Source: Tricholoma matsutake (lineage: Eukaryota; Basidiomycota; Agaricomycetes; Agaricales; Tricholomataceae). Taken from it: a stretch of 64,000 nucleotides of DNA. Location of the stretch: contig AP026547.1 in assembly GCA_026075535.2 (NCBI GenBank), forward strand, positions 9,424,001 through 9,488,000, read 5' to 3'. The translations under genes and the position numbers were made by a program. Of the stretch, positions 45,761-58,724 are shown piece by piece. Below the pieces are notes generated by a model. That model saw only the letters and a list, made by a program, of their open reading frames with translations. It was not told the origin of the DNA and did no database searches. Numbering within the stretch: position 1 is the first letter of the stretch; every line of letters begins with the position of its first letter.

Positions 45761-46430
45761 AACCGTCATTTGTGCCCGCATCATGTCCAAGATCATTTTT
45801 TGGGGCCAGAAATGGTGTACACACAGCCCGCATCTCACATCCCTTTTGGAGGGGAGGAGAAAACTGTGTGATGCCAGGTGTAGTCATTATGAAGATATGC
45901 AGAAATCTAGAGTGGGAGAGATAAGTAGCTATATCCCAATCAATTTAAGGGACTGAATGTTAAATTGAACTAAATTCAGAATTTGCCATGCCTTGCTTAT
46001 TTCGGCCAACACCCACATCAGCAGTGCCATTGGCACATCAATGGTAGAGTAGCCACACTGCGTTGCCTCACATTGCATGTTGGAAATGTGTCCATAGTAT
46101 TCTGCTCGACACCAGAGGGCAGTGGCAGCTGTACCTAGTCCCCCTTTTCTTTTATAATCCATGTTTTCCTTATTTTGTATATTATGAATTGGATTTGTAG
46201 CCTTGTAGGCCTTAAAGTGTATTGAAAAACAATGGATTGTACAGAAAACCTACAACTAGTACAAGGTAATTTGTGTGGGGAGAATATTAGCAAGAAAAAA
46301 CAGCTTCTGGCCTTGACTCACACCCAGATGAGCAGGTTCTCAACGATTTGATCAACGGCTGTCATACTGCCCAATTCGTGTGAAAATAATGTTGATGTGT
46401 CAGCCAAATAATTGGGGGCACTGTTACCCA
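45760..46430. other. No gene recognised
   Basis: A 77-codon minus frame at 45,929-46,162 has no known domain. Otherwise nothing is seen. Confidence 0.35.
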
Positions 46431-46439
46431 AGCTTAAAT

Positions 46440-46935
46440 CGAGCTCGGCTGCTCTAAATCAAACTTGGTTGCCCTAAATCAAACTGATGGTGAGCCGAGT
46501 TTCCTTAAATTGAGCTTAAATTGAGTCTAAATTGAATCAGTTCATGTTAAATTGACTGGGAATAAGTTACTTAGCACTCAAAATCGAGCTTATCTCTACT
46601 TATTGCTGCAAACCAGTGGTGTAAGGTGTCATGTTCAGCCATATCTGCCTATCAGAGGTTCACAATGGATTGGAAAGCACAGTATGATTTGAGACCTGCA
46701 AGTAAATAGGGGATACATTGGATGGACAGTCTGCTACTCTCTACTGGCTACTGTAGGCTGCCATCTCGCGACGGACGAACGGCTAGTGCGATAGCAACTG
46801 AGGTGATATTTGGACGGCTGAGCCGCTCTGGAGCCGTGAAAATCGGCTCGGCTTGTGAGTCGGAGCCGCAAAATCGGCTTAGCTGCGTGAGCCGCGCCGC
46901 GAGCGAGCCGAGCCGAGCCGTGGCAACACTAGTTG
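46440..46935. repeat. GAGCCGAGC-rich element end at the composition boundary
   Basis: Imperfect GAGCCG and GCTCGGCT repeats. The left half is decayed (TAAATTGAGCTTAAATTGAG), while the right half (46,740-46,925) is CpG-rich and intact. The right end GGCAACACTA matches the hAT terminus of the foldback MITE at 44,836-45,207. The left end was not found. Confidence 0.45.
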
Positions 46936-46939
46936 TTTC

Positions 46940-49900
46940 GCTGTTTCGTCTACCTTAGCTCCATATACTTCCAATCTATTTTAGGAACAACGCTTATTTC
47001 ACGAATGGCGATGAATTGATTGACAGGATAGAACCCCAGATATAAAAGGGTTTATCATGGCATGGGGCGCAACAATACAGCTAGCGGGGAATGCGCCCAA
47101 TGAGCATGTGGAACTGCCCATCATAATCTGAGCACGTGAATTTGTTATACATAACGTAGACCTGTAATTACAGCTGTACATGTATCATGCTATAACCTGT
47201 AACTACAGTACTTTATATATGAAAAGGACGGTATTGCCTGGTTGTCCGGGCCCGGGGCGCCCCGCAATTTGCGGCAACACTCGGCGCCTGCGGTGAGAGA
47301 TATAAAATTCCAGATTATTACCTTACTCTGACAGTCTGTCTCCTGCTTGATCGGGGATCTTCCTAGGGATCTTCTCTCTGACTTTTTTAATCTGTTGCCA
47401 CCAGATGGTTGCGTCGTCAACCCTTCTCCAGTTTATTCGGCACGAATAATTTGTCCCTTCCATCAACTAGTTTGAATCTGTCGTCTCATCTGCCGTAAGA
47501 ATTGATATCTGCAAATCTTCAAGTTCACTGGCATACCTGTCGCCAATTGAATCATACAAGCTGGCTCCCCATGTGCATGCACTTTTGTGCTCATTCCATC
47601 TACCCTCAAGAAATATGAAAGTACTTACTACACACCTCCCGGATCATGGACGAAGCTAATTTCATTTGAATCTGTGATGGACATGCCATTTGACACAGGC
47701 AGATGACGTGCCCATAGCTTCATATCAATCTGCACTACACCACACCGCTCCTAGATCTGACGGGATAAATTTTGAGCGTGGGGGTTGACCGATAAATGAC
47801 ATGCCAGTGCATAGCAGATAGGTACGATAACTATGCGTTCGGAGCTTTTTTTTTGAAGGGATATGCCTCCGAATTTATCCATTGCTTGGTCCTTGAGTCA
47901 GTAAGAACAACTAGCGGTGAGCGCTAGACTTTCAAATAGACATTGAAAACATACGTCTCTGTGGAGCCAACTTCCCTTAGATACAAAGGTCATGGTGCAT
48001 ACATGATTAGCACTTCTCCATATTGCGATCAAAAGCAAGGCTGAGTTCGTAATACTAGTTTGTTCACAGGCTTTTTTGGGCTCTCCTTCACACATTATCG
48101 CGCTTGAGTCTACGGAATTTTTCTCATCAGCAAATTGGGGTTTGGGGGGCAAAGATAACTTTAGTTGCATGTGGTAGGCACGTTGTGTTCAAAGCACGAG
48201 TAAAGTCTAGATGGGAGTTGAGGATTAGCTGCTCCAAGGGAAAGTAGGGACAATCTCGACCAAGAAAATTCGGTAAGATATGACTCTGATGTCGCATATT
48301 TCAGGGTTGGGAGTATTTCGAATATGAATCGAATCGCTTTGCTGCCATTTCTAGAAGGCTTCAGAAAGAGATAGGAATGAGAATGGATTGGTAAGAGACT
48401 TACGAGATGTAGTCGCGCTGTTCTTGATCACAAGGCCGGGGGCAAGGGGTGGAACACGATGACAAACACATTTCTTTGATGACAATGTCCATGCTGATGA
48501 TAGCAAACGCAGTGAACGCATTCAAGTTACTTAGAACATCTCGTAGATAACTTAGATAGATAGAATGATCCGTAGCCGAGCTGTGCATGCTTTCTTCATG
48601 GTATGGGTGCACTGATCGGAAAAGTGTCTCGCAAAATGAGTAAACCCTGCAGGTATGTCATTGTCATTAAACAACTCCGTGGTGTATATAAACACCGACC
48701 AGAACGAGTATATAACCCATTGCACCATGGGTGACGAATACGGTTCATCTAGCTACGCTCGCTAGCAAACAAAAGTTGACGACTAGAAATTTACTTCAAC
48801 AAGCTGTTGCCGATTTGATGGAAGGGCAACACGGTCGCAATTTGCAACTTTGAAAGATTGTACACAGGGGACAGAACAACATACGGGCAAATTTGCGATG
48901 AAACCACCCTCCTGTGGTGATGATTGTGCATCTTTTTTAATTGTTCATTGATCTAGTTGTTCATGACAGCGCAGCGACCTCAGAAAATCCTCATCCAACA
49001 ACGGGGCTTTTCGGCCAGTCGGTAAGTAGAATCTCGTTGGAAGAGGAGACAAGGTGTGAAGGACGAGGATGCTGGCCTATCGAGCAGGCCCACCCTGTGT
49101 TGGCAAGACAGGCGGTGTTATTCAAGTCGCGGAAGCACATCAATCACCGTAGATTGGTTCTAAGATCAGATAGCAAAGTTTACGGTTGAATGAGATCCTT
49201 AGAGAAACAGAAGTCATGTTCAAAACACCGATCGTGGAATGTTGTTGAGTGTTATGTTATGGACGTTGCCGAGCACGGCGCGGACCTTTTTGTCATCATA
49301 CTTAAGATCTTAGAACGACTGAGAATGCTTTCACTGAGACGAAAGTTTTCCATAACACCCATGAGCTACATAAAATACTGCATTACCGGTAGATTTTGCC
49401 GTCGCCACCTATCTATGCTCTATTCAGTATATTCGTATTGCCTGGTTAGTGTCATTGCATTATCGCCTTCGAAAGAAGTTTGGTAAGTCTCTTATTTTAG
49501 TTCACGTCTCAGGCTAATACTACTGAACCAGATTTCAACTATCTTGTTTACTTGGCATATTCAGAATTTAGAAACCCCTGGAGACAGATGCCACCTTGCG
49601 TTTCACCTTCAAGTTGAGTGTTCGCTGGAACATCGACAATATGGACGAGGATCACTTGTCATAGTCGGGAGTCGAACCGCCAACCAACATTGGAATTTGG
49701 TACTGTTTACTCTATGTTCGTGCAGGGTAAGTACCTTGCTCTCCCCATCTCATCTATCCCTACGTAGCAGGAGCACGGCACAACCCATGCACGTGTACGC
49801 CACGCCTGCAGATACGTATGAGCTCTCTCCGATCACCAGGCTCTTCCTTTACCAAAGGTTTCCATCATAGAAGTGCAGTCCCGGCTGTCTTTTTTGCCAA

Positions 49901-52380
49901 AAGGGACAAGGAGTTATGGAAAGGAGTTACTACATTATGACATATGGGGATGCCGTGCTTCCGAATGACTGAACGATCGTGGTTGTCAGAACTAGCAAAA
50001 CTCATGCTCGACAGTGTGCATACAAGGATACGAATACTCCACCTACACACATCCACATACAACAGTAGCATACCGGAATGGGCACTGACGTATAGCTCAG
50101 CTAGAGACAGTCCGGAAGAGGATGACGAAGGAGAAGAACCGCGAAAGGAAGAACCTCCGATGGCAGTGTACAGCAAGGTGCGCGCGAACATAAGATAAAG
50201 TAAACATTGAATAGAAAACGTCTTCTTCGCACGCGAAGACCAGCTCAGTTGCTCGGCTTGATCTTCAATTTTCATCTCTGGGGCTCCAGTCGCCTGTACG
50301 CCTGTTTACAGCCTCCAGAGCTGTATGGATTCTCGCTCGCTCTGCAAGGGATTCACGTGGAAGAAGTCCTCCGTCGACTGGCAGACCATGGAAGAAGCTT
50401 CTTGCGCTGCCATTTACTTTCCACCTACTTATTCAACGGGTTAGCTTGGCATGCGGTTAAGTGTCGTGGTTCCCGGTTGACGGAGTAAGTATTCGCCAGG
50501 ATATCTATTTGGCAGCTACAGGTAGCGGACAGCTGCGGACTCTATAATGGCAATCGTACCGCGTAAAATGCCTCGATCTGAAAGGCGCCTACCTAAACGA
50601 GTTTTCGTAATGCATAACGGTCGACTACTAAGTAATACAGGGGCGATAAACCGCGTAACACTTCCCCTCAGCCTGAGGATCCCGCCTCGACACAATCTTA
50701 TATCTTATACAGTGCGCTAATATTTTTAACTCTCGCATCACCCTGAAAACACAATCGAACAGTGGCTAGTGACTCAGCACCCAGTGTACATGGATCATGT
50801 CTGGTGTTGCTGGCCAGTTTTGCGACCTGGAGATTCAAAATTTATAACGTGCCACACAAGTGCCACAGGTGTGCATGTAACGATGACTCAACTTCTGTTT
50901 TGATAGCAGATCCTTTTTTACATTTTGATCACCCCTACAGTAATCGTACATGTGGAGTATCAAGGATGGATTCGGACATGAGCAGGTACAACTATAGACT
51001 ACAATTAGGTACAATGACTCAGGGCCAGGAACAATCAGTGTAGCAAGGGCAGCTCTGCGCCGAAAAAAATATTTATGTTTTGCCAAGTGCGCTCGCGTTG
51101 CCGGCACTACATAGCTATAGCCGAGGATTGGTTCGCGGGAGGCATATTTCTGTGAGTTGTCTAGTTTTACGACACGACTCATAACGTAACCACGTACCTT
51201 CTCTGATCCGACACCGGCCCTGTGATTGGAAACTGAAATGTTAGGTGTTACGGAAGACCACGCGCTAGTTACGATGCAACGTGCATGATTAAACAACTCA
51301 GTCACGACGGTCGCGGAATTCAGCCCCTCCGCACCACGAATTCAATTATTCTGAGGTGGCCAAATCCACTACTAGAATGCGAGAACGTGAAGCATTCTCC
51401 ACAGTGCCCGAGGGTACCCTTATTCGTGCTTTGGCATCCTATGTCCCGGTTGCGCCGCAGTCCGTAGAGCCGGTGACCAACATACTAACCGAGTTGCGTA
51501 TTCCTAATTATAGCTTGTAAGCAGATAATTTTCCTTTATCTCATTTACTAAAGAGTAGCTGACCTCACAGTGCCATTGGTGAGTCGTAGACTCGTACGAT
51601 TGATTTTGGCTAAGTAGATCTAGATGAGTTCAACTTGGATTTCTAAGCCCGGTGATTTCGGGAAGTCGCTGTCAGTGAATGGGGCTAGAGTGAAGCTTGC
51701 TACAAACGATAACCCGTTTGAACTTTGCTCCATCTGTTTTGTTCCTTGTGAGCCATTCTTATTATCATAGGTTTCCGTCGGTTTCTGAAACACCCATGAA
51801 ATGCAAGCCTATAGGACAGCCCGAAGACTCAAAATTTGCCAGACACCGTTTTGAACTCGAAGCTTGAAGTTGGATTCTGTTTTGTTGAAATGATTGCTAT
51901 CACTGAGCACGCCGGCCAAAAGGACACGTCTTGATTATATGGCTCTAACATCAACCTATTCAATATCTTGCTATACACACAGATCGCCGAGGAGCCCTGT
52001 TCAGAGACCCTAACAGTAGGTAAAGCTATCATCCAAGTTCAACAGTTCGCCTACTGAATACTTCCAACCAGGACAGTATGCCATAGTCAGCGGCTGAGGT
52101 GGCATCTACACTTGGGGTTGCAAGAATACTCGTTCTTCCCCGATCATATGTCCGTCCTAACATGCAGAAAACCCCCTTCGCAGGCTAACACCGTCGTACA
52201 CGGGAGTAAGATATTCTCCATCCGGGCTTCATCCAATCACCAGTTTAATTCCCTGACAGAATGTCTATCTTAGATCTAAGTTCTTACGGAACTTGACCAC
52301 GCGAGCTGAGCAGCACAGAACTTGAGTTTCATGTACGGACCGAGTGTTTCTTTACAGCGAATCATCGGAAATTTACCACG
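46940..52380. other. CpG-normal region without a recognised gene
   Basis: Several frames of 60-150 codons exist on both strands, but I recognise none. The best coding candidate is plus 50,279-50,486, an uninterrupted frame with an acceptor-like TTTACAG just inside it and a GTAAGT donor at 50,487; upstream, an acidic stretch (EEDDEGEEPRKEE) ends at a possible donor near 50,178. These could be exons of one small gene. The minus frames at 47,898-48,170 and 48,400-48,612 are equally undecided. No tRNA or repeat was found. Confidence 0.35.
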
Positions 52381-52752
52381 ATTATGACCACAGACTATAT
52401 CCTCGTGACGTTACATTATGGTTGCGGAAGTGGGGCAGATCTGTTTCGGGCAATAATGTTCTTCATGACGCCGAAGAATTGTACCTTCTCAATTGTAACA
52501 ATTCCGTACGTCCTTATACCCAAGTCAGCGGTCCACTGTGAGGCAGTTCAACACCATCTGATCCCTCCCTGTACAGATTCTGGACCGTTGTCATGCGCTT
52601 CGCGTGTCACAATCCCGACATTACCCTTTATTGGATCAAGATGAATTTACGATACAGGCCATGGGTTGTGGTATCCCGTTTATTTCCGTTCCGAAATTAT
52701 GCATGCGGATGCGACGATTGTCGATGCAAGTTTGCGCATGGTTCTCTTCCAG

Positions 52753-52760
52753 TATAAATA
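52753..52760 (+). promoter_or_regulatory. TATA box of oxalate decarboxylase copy 1
   Basis: TATAAATA, 44 nt upstream of the ATG. The equivalent motif has the same spacing in copy 2. Confidence 0.65.
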
Positions 52761-52796
52761 GGCTTTCGTTTGCTTCTCAAATACCCCGTGGTCAAA

Positions 52797-55167
52797 ATGA
52801 TCAGTTTCACTTCTTGTGTATGCGCTCTTCTTTTCGTTGGCCTCGCTATAGCTGCTCCTGCAGCGTCATCCCCCACATCTGCAGTATCTAGCGCGACGGG
52901 GTCAGCTCCTCCACCCGCTTCGACACTTCCCACAATCGGCCTCGATCCAAATGGGCTGGTTACCCAGCCACAGCCAATACGTGGAAAGCTCGGTGCTCCT
53001 CTCCAGGGGCCGACTGACGATGAGATTGTGAAGCAGAACTTGGACTTGATTGCTCCCCCCACTACGGACCACGGAAGCTTGTAGGCCCCTTTGCTTCATT
53101 GTCAAGCATATTTCTTACTGCTACGTGTAGGAATAATGCCAAGTGGCCGTTCAGTCTTAGCCACAATCGCCTCCAGACCGGAGGCTGGGCCCGCCAACAA
53201 AACTGTGACCCTCTATTTCCTTGCACTTAGAATCACATTCTCATTAATGCCTCCAACAGCCGGTGTAATGCCTATTGCAAAAGGTGTGCTATAGCAGTCG
53301 TCTTGATCCTATGAAGCTCCTACTCATGTTCATCCCCCGAAACAAAGCTATGGCAGGCGTCAACATGCGGTTGGAACCTGGTGCCATCCGGTACAGGCTA
53401 CCCTTCACTTGCTCTATTATATTCTGTTAAATTCTTTTCAGGGAGCTTCATTGGCACAAGACTTCAGAAGTATGCTATTTAAGTCATTGAAGATGCTCCG
53501 AATTCAACTAATCCTTCGTAGTGGGCTTACGTTATAAAAGTGAGAATGTGGCATCGGAAGTGTTTCTACTCTGCTAACAACGCTGAAGGGGTCGACTCAA
53601 GTCACCGCTGTAGATGCGCAAGGCCGCAATTTTGTGCAGACAGTCGTAAGCTTACTCTTTTGATTCGTGTTTTCAAAACAAGTAATTATTTCATGCAGGC
53701 TCCTGGTGACTTATGGTTCTTTCCTCCTGGGGTTCCACATTCACTCCAAGCAACCAACGATGATCCTCAAGGCTCGGAATTCATCTTGGTGAGTATTTTC
53801 AACTTGTATTCTATATGTACTAAAAGACAGTGAAGGTTTTTAACGATGGTGCTTTCAGCGAAGACGAGACATTTTTGGTAGAATCTCTTATGCCTTTGTA
53901 AGTTCAGAAAGCTGATAAACTGATAGTTGACGGACTGGTTGGCACACGTCCCGGCAGAAGGTACGCCACGAATCTTGTTCCTCACTATCTCACGCAACTT
54001 TCAATTCTAGCCCTCGCTCTGAACTTCCAAACGTCTGAATTCATTTCTCGCTATCAACTGCGTACTGATCTGCCGTACATAGTAACATCTCTTCCTTTGC
54101 CAACATTCCCGCTCAGGAATTGTACATCTTCCCCGCTGGTAAGGGCCGAAATACTGGTGGAGCATCAACATGATTCTGGAACTTTTCTTCATTAGAACTC
54201 CCCCAGCCTGATAGTAATGCACCAACGAGTCCTCAAGGCACCGTTCCCAACCCGTTTACGTTTGAGCTGTCGAAGGTCAAGCCGACCCAGTTATCCGGAG
54301 GCTCCGTAAGAATCGCTGATTCATCGACGTTCAAGGCTTCCACTACTATCGCAGTCGCAGGTTCGCTGTTTCTTGGATGTACTTGCGTATCAACTAAATA
54401 TATTGATTATGTCTGCAGAGCTGACTGTCGAGCCTGGCGCAATCAGGTAAATTCACAGATCCGCTTCCGTCTAGACGGTCACTCATATACTGACCATCAG
54501 GGAGCTTCACGTGAGAGGACCAGCTGGTCGTTTCTCCGATTTGCTCTCAATATTTCTAACAATCTAGTGGCATCCGACCGAGGACGAGTGGAGCTTCTTC
54601 CTGTTGGTTACTCCGATCTACCTATGCAACTTCGACTGACATTAACTTTTAGCGAAGGTCAAGCACGAGTGACGATTTTCGCCTCGCAATCGAACGCCCG
54701 AACATTCGATTATCAGGTACACTAGCTAGCACAACACCTCTGACAAACTCGTTCTGATCACGACCTCTTCATAAAAGGCTGGAGACATTGGCTATGTTCC
54801 TTCCCCCATGGGTGAGTTGTCCCAAAAATTGATCATGGTATACACTGAAAGACGATCATTACAGGTCATTACGTTCAGAATATCGGTAACACAACCCTGA
54901 GGTTCTTGGAAATCTTCAATTCAAGCAAGTTATCCCTTCGCAATGTCTTACGAGTTCTAACTAGTATTTACAGAAATATTCGAGGATATTAGCTTAAACC
55001 AGGTTCGTATATGGTGATCCACTCTTTGCTCGGTATACTGACTTAGGGTGCAGTGGCTGGCCCTCACTCCTCCCACATTGGTCAAGCAGCACCTTGGCTT
55101 CTCCGACGAGGTTATGGCACTCCTTTCCAAGACTAAGCTTATCGTGAATGGGCCCGTCAAAGCCTGA
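52797..55167 (+). CDS. Secreted bicupin oxalate decarboxylase, copy 1 (21 exons)
   Basis: Converts oxalate to formate and CO2; fungal members act outside the cell and need manganese. Hand splicing gives 436 residues with no frame break and 20 introns of 47-64 nt. The first 20 residues form a signal peptide ending in A-A-P, followed by a Ser/Ala/Pro-rich stretch. Cupin 1 has the metal set H145, H147, E151 and H190 (RELHWHKTSEWAYV; PGDLWFFPPGVPHS). Its lid SEDET (214-218) keeps Glu215, where the bacterial enzyme has its catalytic Glu162 in SENST, which favours decarboxylase over oxidase. Cupin 2 has H325, H327, E332 and H371 (HWHPTEDEW; GYVPSPMGHY). Exon 15 is only 10 nt and intron 19 starts with GC. 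The ATG at 52,797 is chosen over an upstream in-frame start because the signal peptide begins there. The family call is secure; activity is inferred. Confidence 0.93.
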
Positions 55168-55169
55168 TT

Positions 55170-56900
55170 TCTACGAGCGTGGCTAATTTGACTTATGAAA
55201 GTTTTGTTAAATTTATCAAATCACTCGAATACAATGTACTTTCTGATTTTCATTACCAACAATCGTATTCAAGACTCTGTCAGCACAGTCATTGGGCCCT
55301 CGCAAGTCGGAACTAAAAAGTCGGTCTGTGACATCAATCTGACATAATGAGATCGTTTTGCCCAGATGTCGAAAGATGAGGCTTCGTTTCCGTCAAAGGG
55401 GCAAAGCACTTTCTCTTGATATTCTGATCGTGTTTGAGTTTCGGCTCTCCTATCATCGACATCCTCATCAGTCATGTGCAGGATAAACCGGTGAGATTTA
55501 ATGCCTATCTGAAGAGGCTTCAAGGTGCTTACCTGATTTTTATGTTCCGACTTGGAGGATGACCGGGACGGAAAGGTTTACCGAGATCGATATGGGAAGT
55601 ATCACCCACATCACAGAGCCCAAGATCGCTGGAAGGAAGAGACACGTTAACAGTAGGTGCAATGCGTAAGACATATTCAAGGATGACGGGGTTTCACAAT
55701 GCTCCGATGAACGCGAATCTAGCAGAATCTTGTAAGGTCATGCAAGGTAGTGGGGATATTCGTATGCACCATTGAGACATCTGATGCGTCGAGATTTAGT
55801 CCAAAGTGGCAGGGTGGTGAGGAGGTACTACGGCTTTGGGGAGGAGTTGTATCTGGATGAATTCCAGGTCACCGGGTCAAGGCGGGCAGCGGTTAGCGGG
55901 ATCACGAGGGCTCAAGATAGTTCGAAAAGGACGGCGGGACTGGTCCTATTCGCATCATCGTCATCGACGTAGAGATCAGGATGCTGAGATTCTCTGTCTC
56001 CTAGTTTGCAGGGTTAAACATTCACTTAGTGTACAGTACGCAAAAGGACATGAACTCACCGATGAACTGCATGGGCTACTTGTGAAAGACAGGCGCATCG
56101 TCATGTGTTTCTCCAACGAGTTCGTTTATATCCTGAACGTCAAGAGCTGGAAATGAATGCGATGAAGTTGCAGAAACCTCATTTGCATGACTGTCTTCTG
56201 GATCACCCGAACTAGAACACCGTCCAGACGAAACGGGACCTCCTCCGAAAGATGTGTTCCTGTTGGAGAAGAAGGCATGTGAAGAGACTCTGATTGTTGA
56301 GAAGTCAGGTATTGGATCAAGATACTCGGGTGTTCGCATTTGCGTCATTTCAGAACCAGAAACCTGAGATTCTCCTTCAGAAGAACGTTGAGTTAAAGGA
56401 TCTACATTGCCTTCTGGCTGGCCAGTTGTGGAAGCGTTCAATTCGCTAGGTGTTGAACCATCCAGATGAAGAGATTCACCGCACGGAAGCGGAGATGCGC
56501 GTGTTTCAAATTCGAACATAACAGGCTCAAAAAATTCTCCGTCGTGCCCGATTTCTAAGGGCATCGTTGCCCTGAGTCGGATTTATTGTATGTCAAGTCT
56601 ATCAGCAATAGTAGGCAACAGTTCTCCAACAAAAATTTCACACTTTGAACTTGTCCTCTAGAATGTTTATGAATACGTTCTCGGAAATCTTGAGTTCTCG
56701 AACAATTTTAGCTGCCTTCTTGCCAATGGGGCCAGGGATCAGACAGAAAAGACTTTTGTGTTTGAACCAGTTGTGCCGCGTTATCAGGACGACAAGTAAA
56801 TCATTGATCGATATAATGATAACGACTTCAAAAATTGTGCGGCAGACTTGACCAGATGGGTGGTAGAAGAGGAACTTGAAGTAGAGCTTCGTGGCCAACT
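55170..56900 (-). pseudogene. Unrecognised minus-strand neighbour, unit 1
   Basis: Convergent with copy 1. The clearest pieces are 56,638-56,898, which has a hydrophobic segment EVVIIISINDLLVVLI and then LIPGPIGKKAAKIVREL and a C-terminal FKV, and 56,076-56,564, which is Ser/Glu-rich and acidic (LDVQDINELVGETHDDAP). Each has a counterpart in unit 2 (63,133-63,300 and 62,487-62,810), so a gene was duplicated together with the cupin. The pieces are separated by stops that may be introns. I do not know the family; an integral membrane protein with an acidic tail is possible. Confidence 0.4.
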
Positions 56901-56999
56901 GTTACAGGAATGCCAACGCCATGTGATGATGCGGAGTTGGTCAGCAATTATCACGTGACTCATCTTTAGCGCACACGCGAACTTGAACTAAATAGGAAA

Positions 57000-58200
57000 A
57001 TGACGGTCACAATTTCTGCCAGGTCCGTATGTTCGTGTTCGTGCCAACCGTTGGTCCTGTTCGGCCGATATCACAGCTCTTTATTGATCTGCCCCTTGTC
57101 ACGTCCTCCTTGTTTGCAACCGCCCTGCTGGCTCGTACATTCGCTCACGGCTGTTTCTTCTGCTCTGTCCATGTCCCCCATCTTCGATCGGTGGACAATC
57201 GAACGCGGCGTCGTTGATGCTGGCGAGAGCCGCCCGATTTGGCCTCGATTGGACGGCGCAGGCTCTGCTACTAAGACCCTGGTTACCTCGTAGTCACCGC
57301 CCTCGTCCTCCCCAGCAAAGGGGTACATGCCGAAGTCGCCGTCCTCGGCTCCAGTGAAACCCAAGCCTACTAAGAAGGCAGAGAGCCCTGGCCCGGACAA
57401 ACTTGTTCATGCAGAGACTCTATATCTTAGGAACACCAATGGTACTGTGTGACTCTCGTTAGGCATGATCTATAGACTGAGGTTTATGACTCACTGCCTG
57501 ATGCTTGCAAGAGATACTTCCCCATCCTCTGCAGATCCTGCATGTTCTTCGGTAGGGGATGCAGGTAGCCTGAATGAAAAGAGTACCATTCCTATGACCA
57601 ACTTCAACATATAATTCACACAAAGTTACGAGTAGGGAGTAATAAGTAAAACAAGAGTGAGACCTGAGACAAAGAGTTGACTGATTAGCAAGTTTCGTGG
57701 ATGGAAGGACGAAGCAGAAGAACGCGCTGACTTTGAAACTTCTATACACAGCGGATGTTCAAATTCGTACGATGCCGCGCGCCGCCGCCTCAACTCGCCA
57801 GAGAAGACACGTGGCACCATCGCTATTATATCTGATGGTGGCGCCTCATGTGAACCGTGTCGTATTGAAACTGTTCCCTACTGTTCCCTTCGCAGAATTT
57901 TTCGCTCTTAATCCTGCCCTCACAAACTCAAACCTCCAAGTCTTAGAAGTGTCATGGTTGCTAATTGGGCGTTGTCCCGTTAGACATCATGTGCATGGGG
58001 GCGCTGACTGATTACACCGGGAGCACTCTCTTATGAACCCCCTGAGGAAGCCATGAACAAATTGGAGAAACATATCCGTGAGTCCATTTCTAATTGTGAC
58101 GAAATTAAAAAATGGGGCTACAATGTGACTTAATGCTGCCATACAGAGGGATTTATGCATAGTTCTCTCATTTTTTCACAATGTTTGATTGTGGGTTATT
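57000..58200. other. Spacer between duplication units; small open frames
   Basis: CpG-rich island 57,000-57,400, where both strands are open (minus 57,071-57,400, 109 codons). A plus frame beginning with MSPIFDRWTIERGVVDAGES near 57,171 continues after one TAG to about 57,450 with a Lys/Pro/Ser-rich stretch. Nothing is recognised; 57,450-58,200 is featureless. Confidence 0.3.
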
Positions 58201-58680
58201 GGAAAATGTCCCCGGTGGTATGACCATAGACTAATATCCTCGTGACATTACATATCCTTTGATGTGTTATGGTTGCGGAAGAGGGGCGCTTCTGTATTAG
58301 GCAATAACATCCTTCATGACGCCGAAGAATTGTACCACCTGGATTGTAGCAATTCCGTACGTCCTTATACCCAGGTCAGCGGTCCAGTGTGTGAACCATT
58401 TCAACGCGATCTGATCCAGTGTGATCCCTCCATGGACAGATTCTGGATAGATGTCATACGTTTCGCGTGCCACGATAGGCCACGATCTGCCACGATGCCG
58501 ACATTACCCTTTATTGCATCAAGGTGAATATACAGGACATGGGCTGACATGGGCTGACATGCGTTGTGGTGCCCCGTTTCTATCCTTTGCGAAAATTGTG
58601 CCTGTGGATGCAACGACTTTCGATGCAAGTTTACGCATGGTTCTCTTCCACTCTTGGAAAGATTTTCCTCCACTGGCAGG

Positions 58681-58688
58681 TATAAGAA
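58681..58688 (+). promoter_or_regulatory. TATA-like box of oxalate decarboxylase copy 2
   Basis: TATAAGAA, 44 nt upstream of the ATG. Copy 2 has about 28 extra bases just upstream (58,653-58,680) compared with copy 1, and a weaker box. Confidence 0.55.
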
Positions 58689-58724
58689 GGCTTTCGTCTG
58701 CGTCTCAAATGCCCCGTGGTCAAA

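Larger units (their letters stand above)
52384..57000. repeat. Segmental tandem duplication, unit 1
   Basis: From about 52,384 (upstream of the oxalate decarboxylase promoter) to about 57,000 (beyond the minus-strand neighbour), the sequence is collinear with 58,210-63,420. Similarity is high in exons and introns of the cupin gene and lower downstream. Confidence 0.85.

Noticed and set aside
49655..49690. A tRNA T-arm-like GGCGGTTCGACTCCCGAC on minus
   Set aside because: The stem around TTCGACT pairs poorly, and no matching acceptor strand or D-arm with an A box lies at the right distance on either side, so it is not called a tRNA gene.
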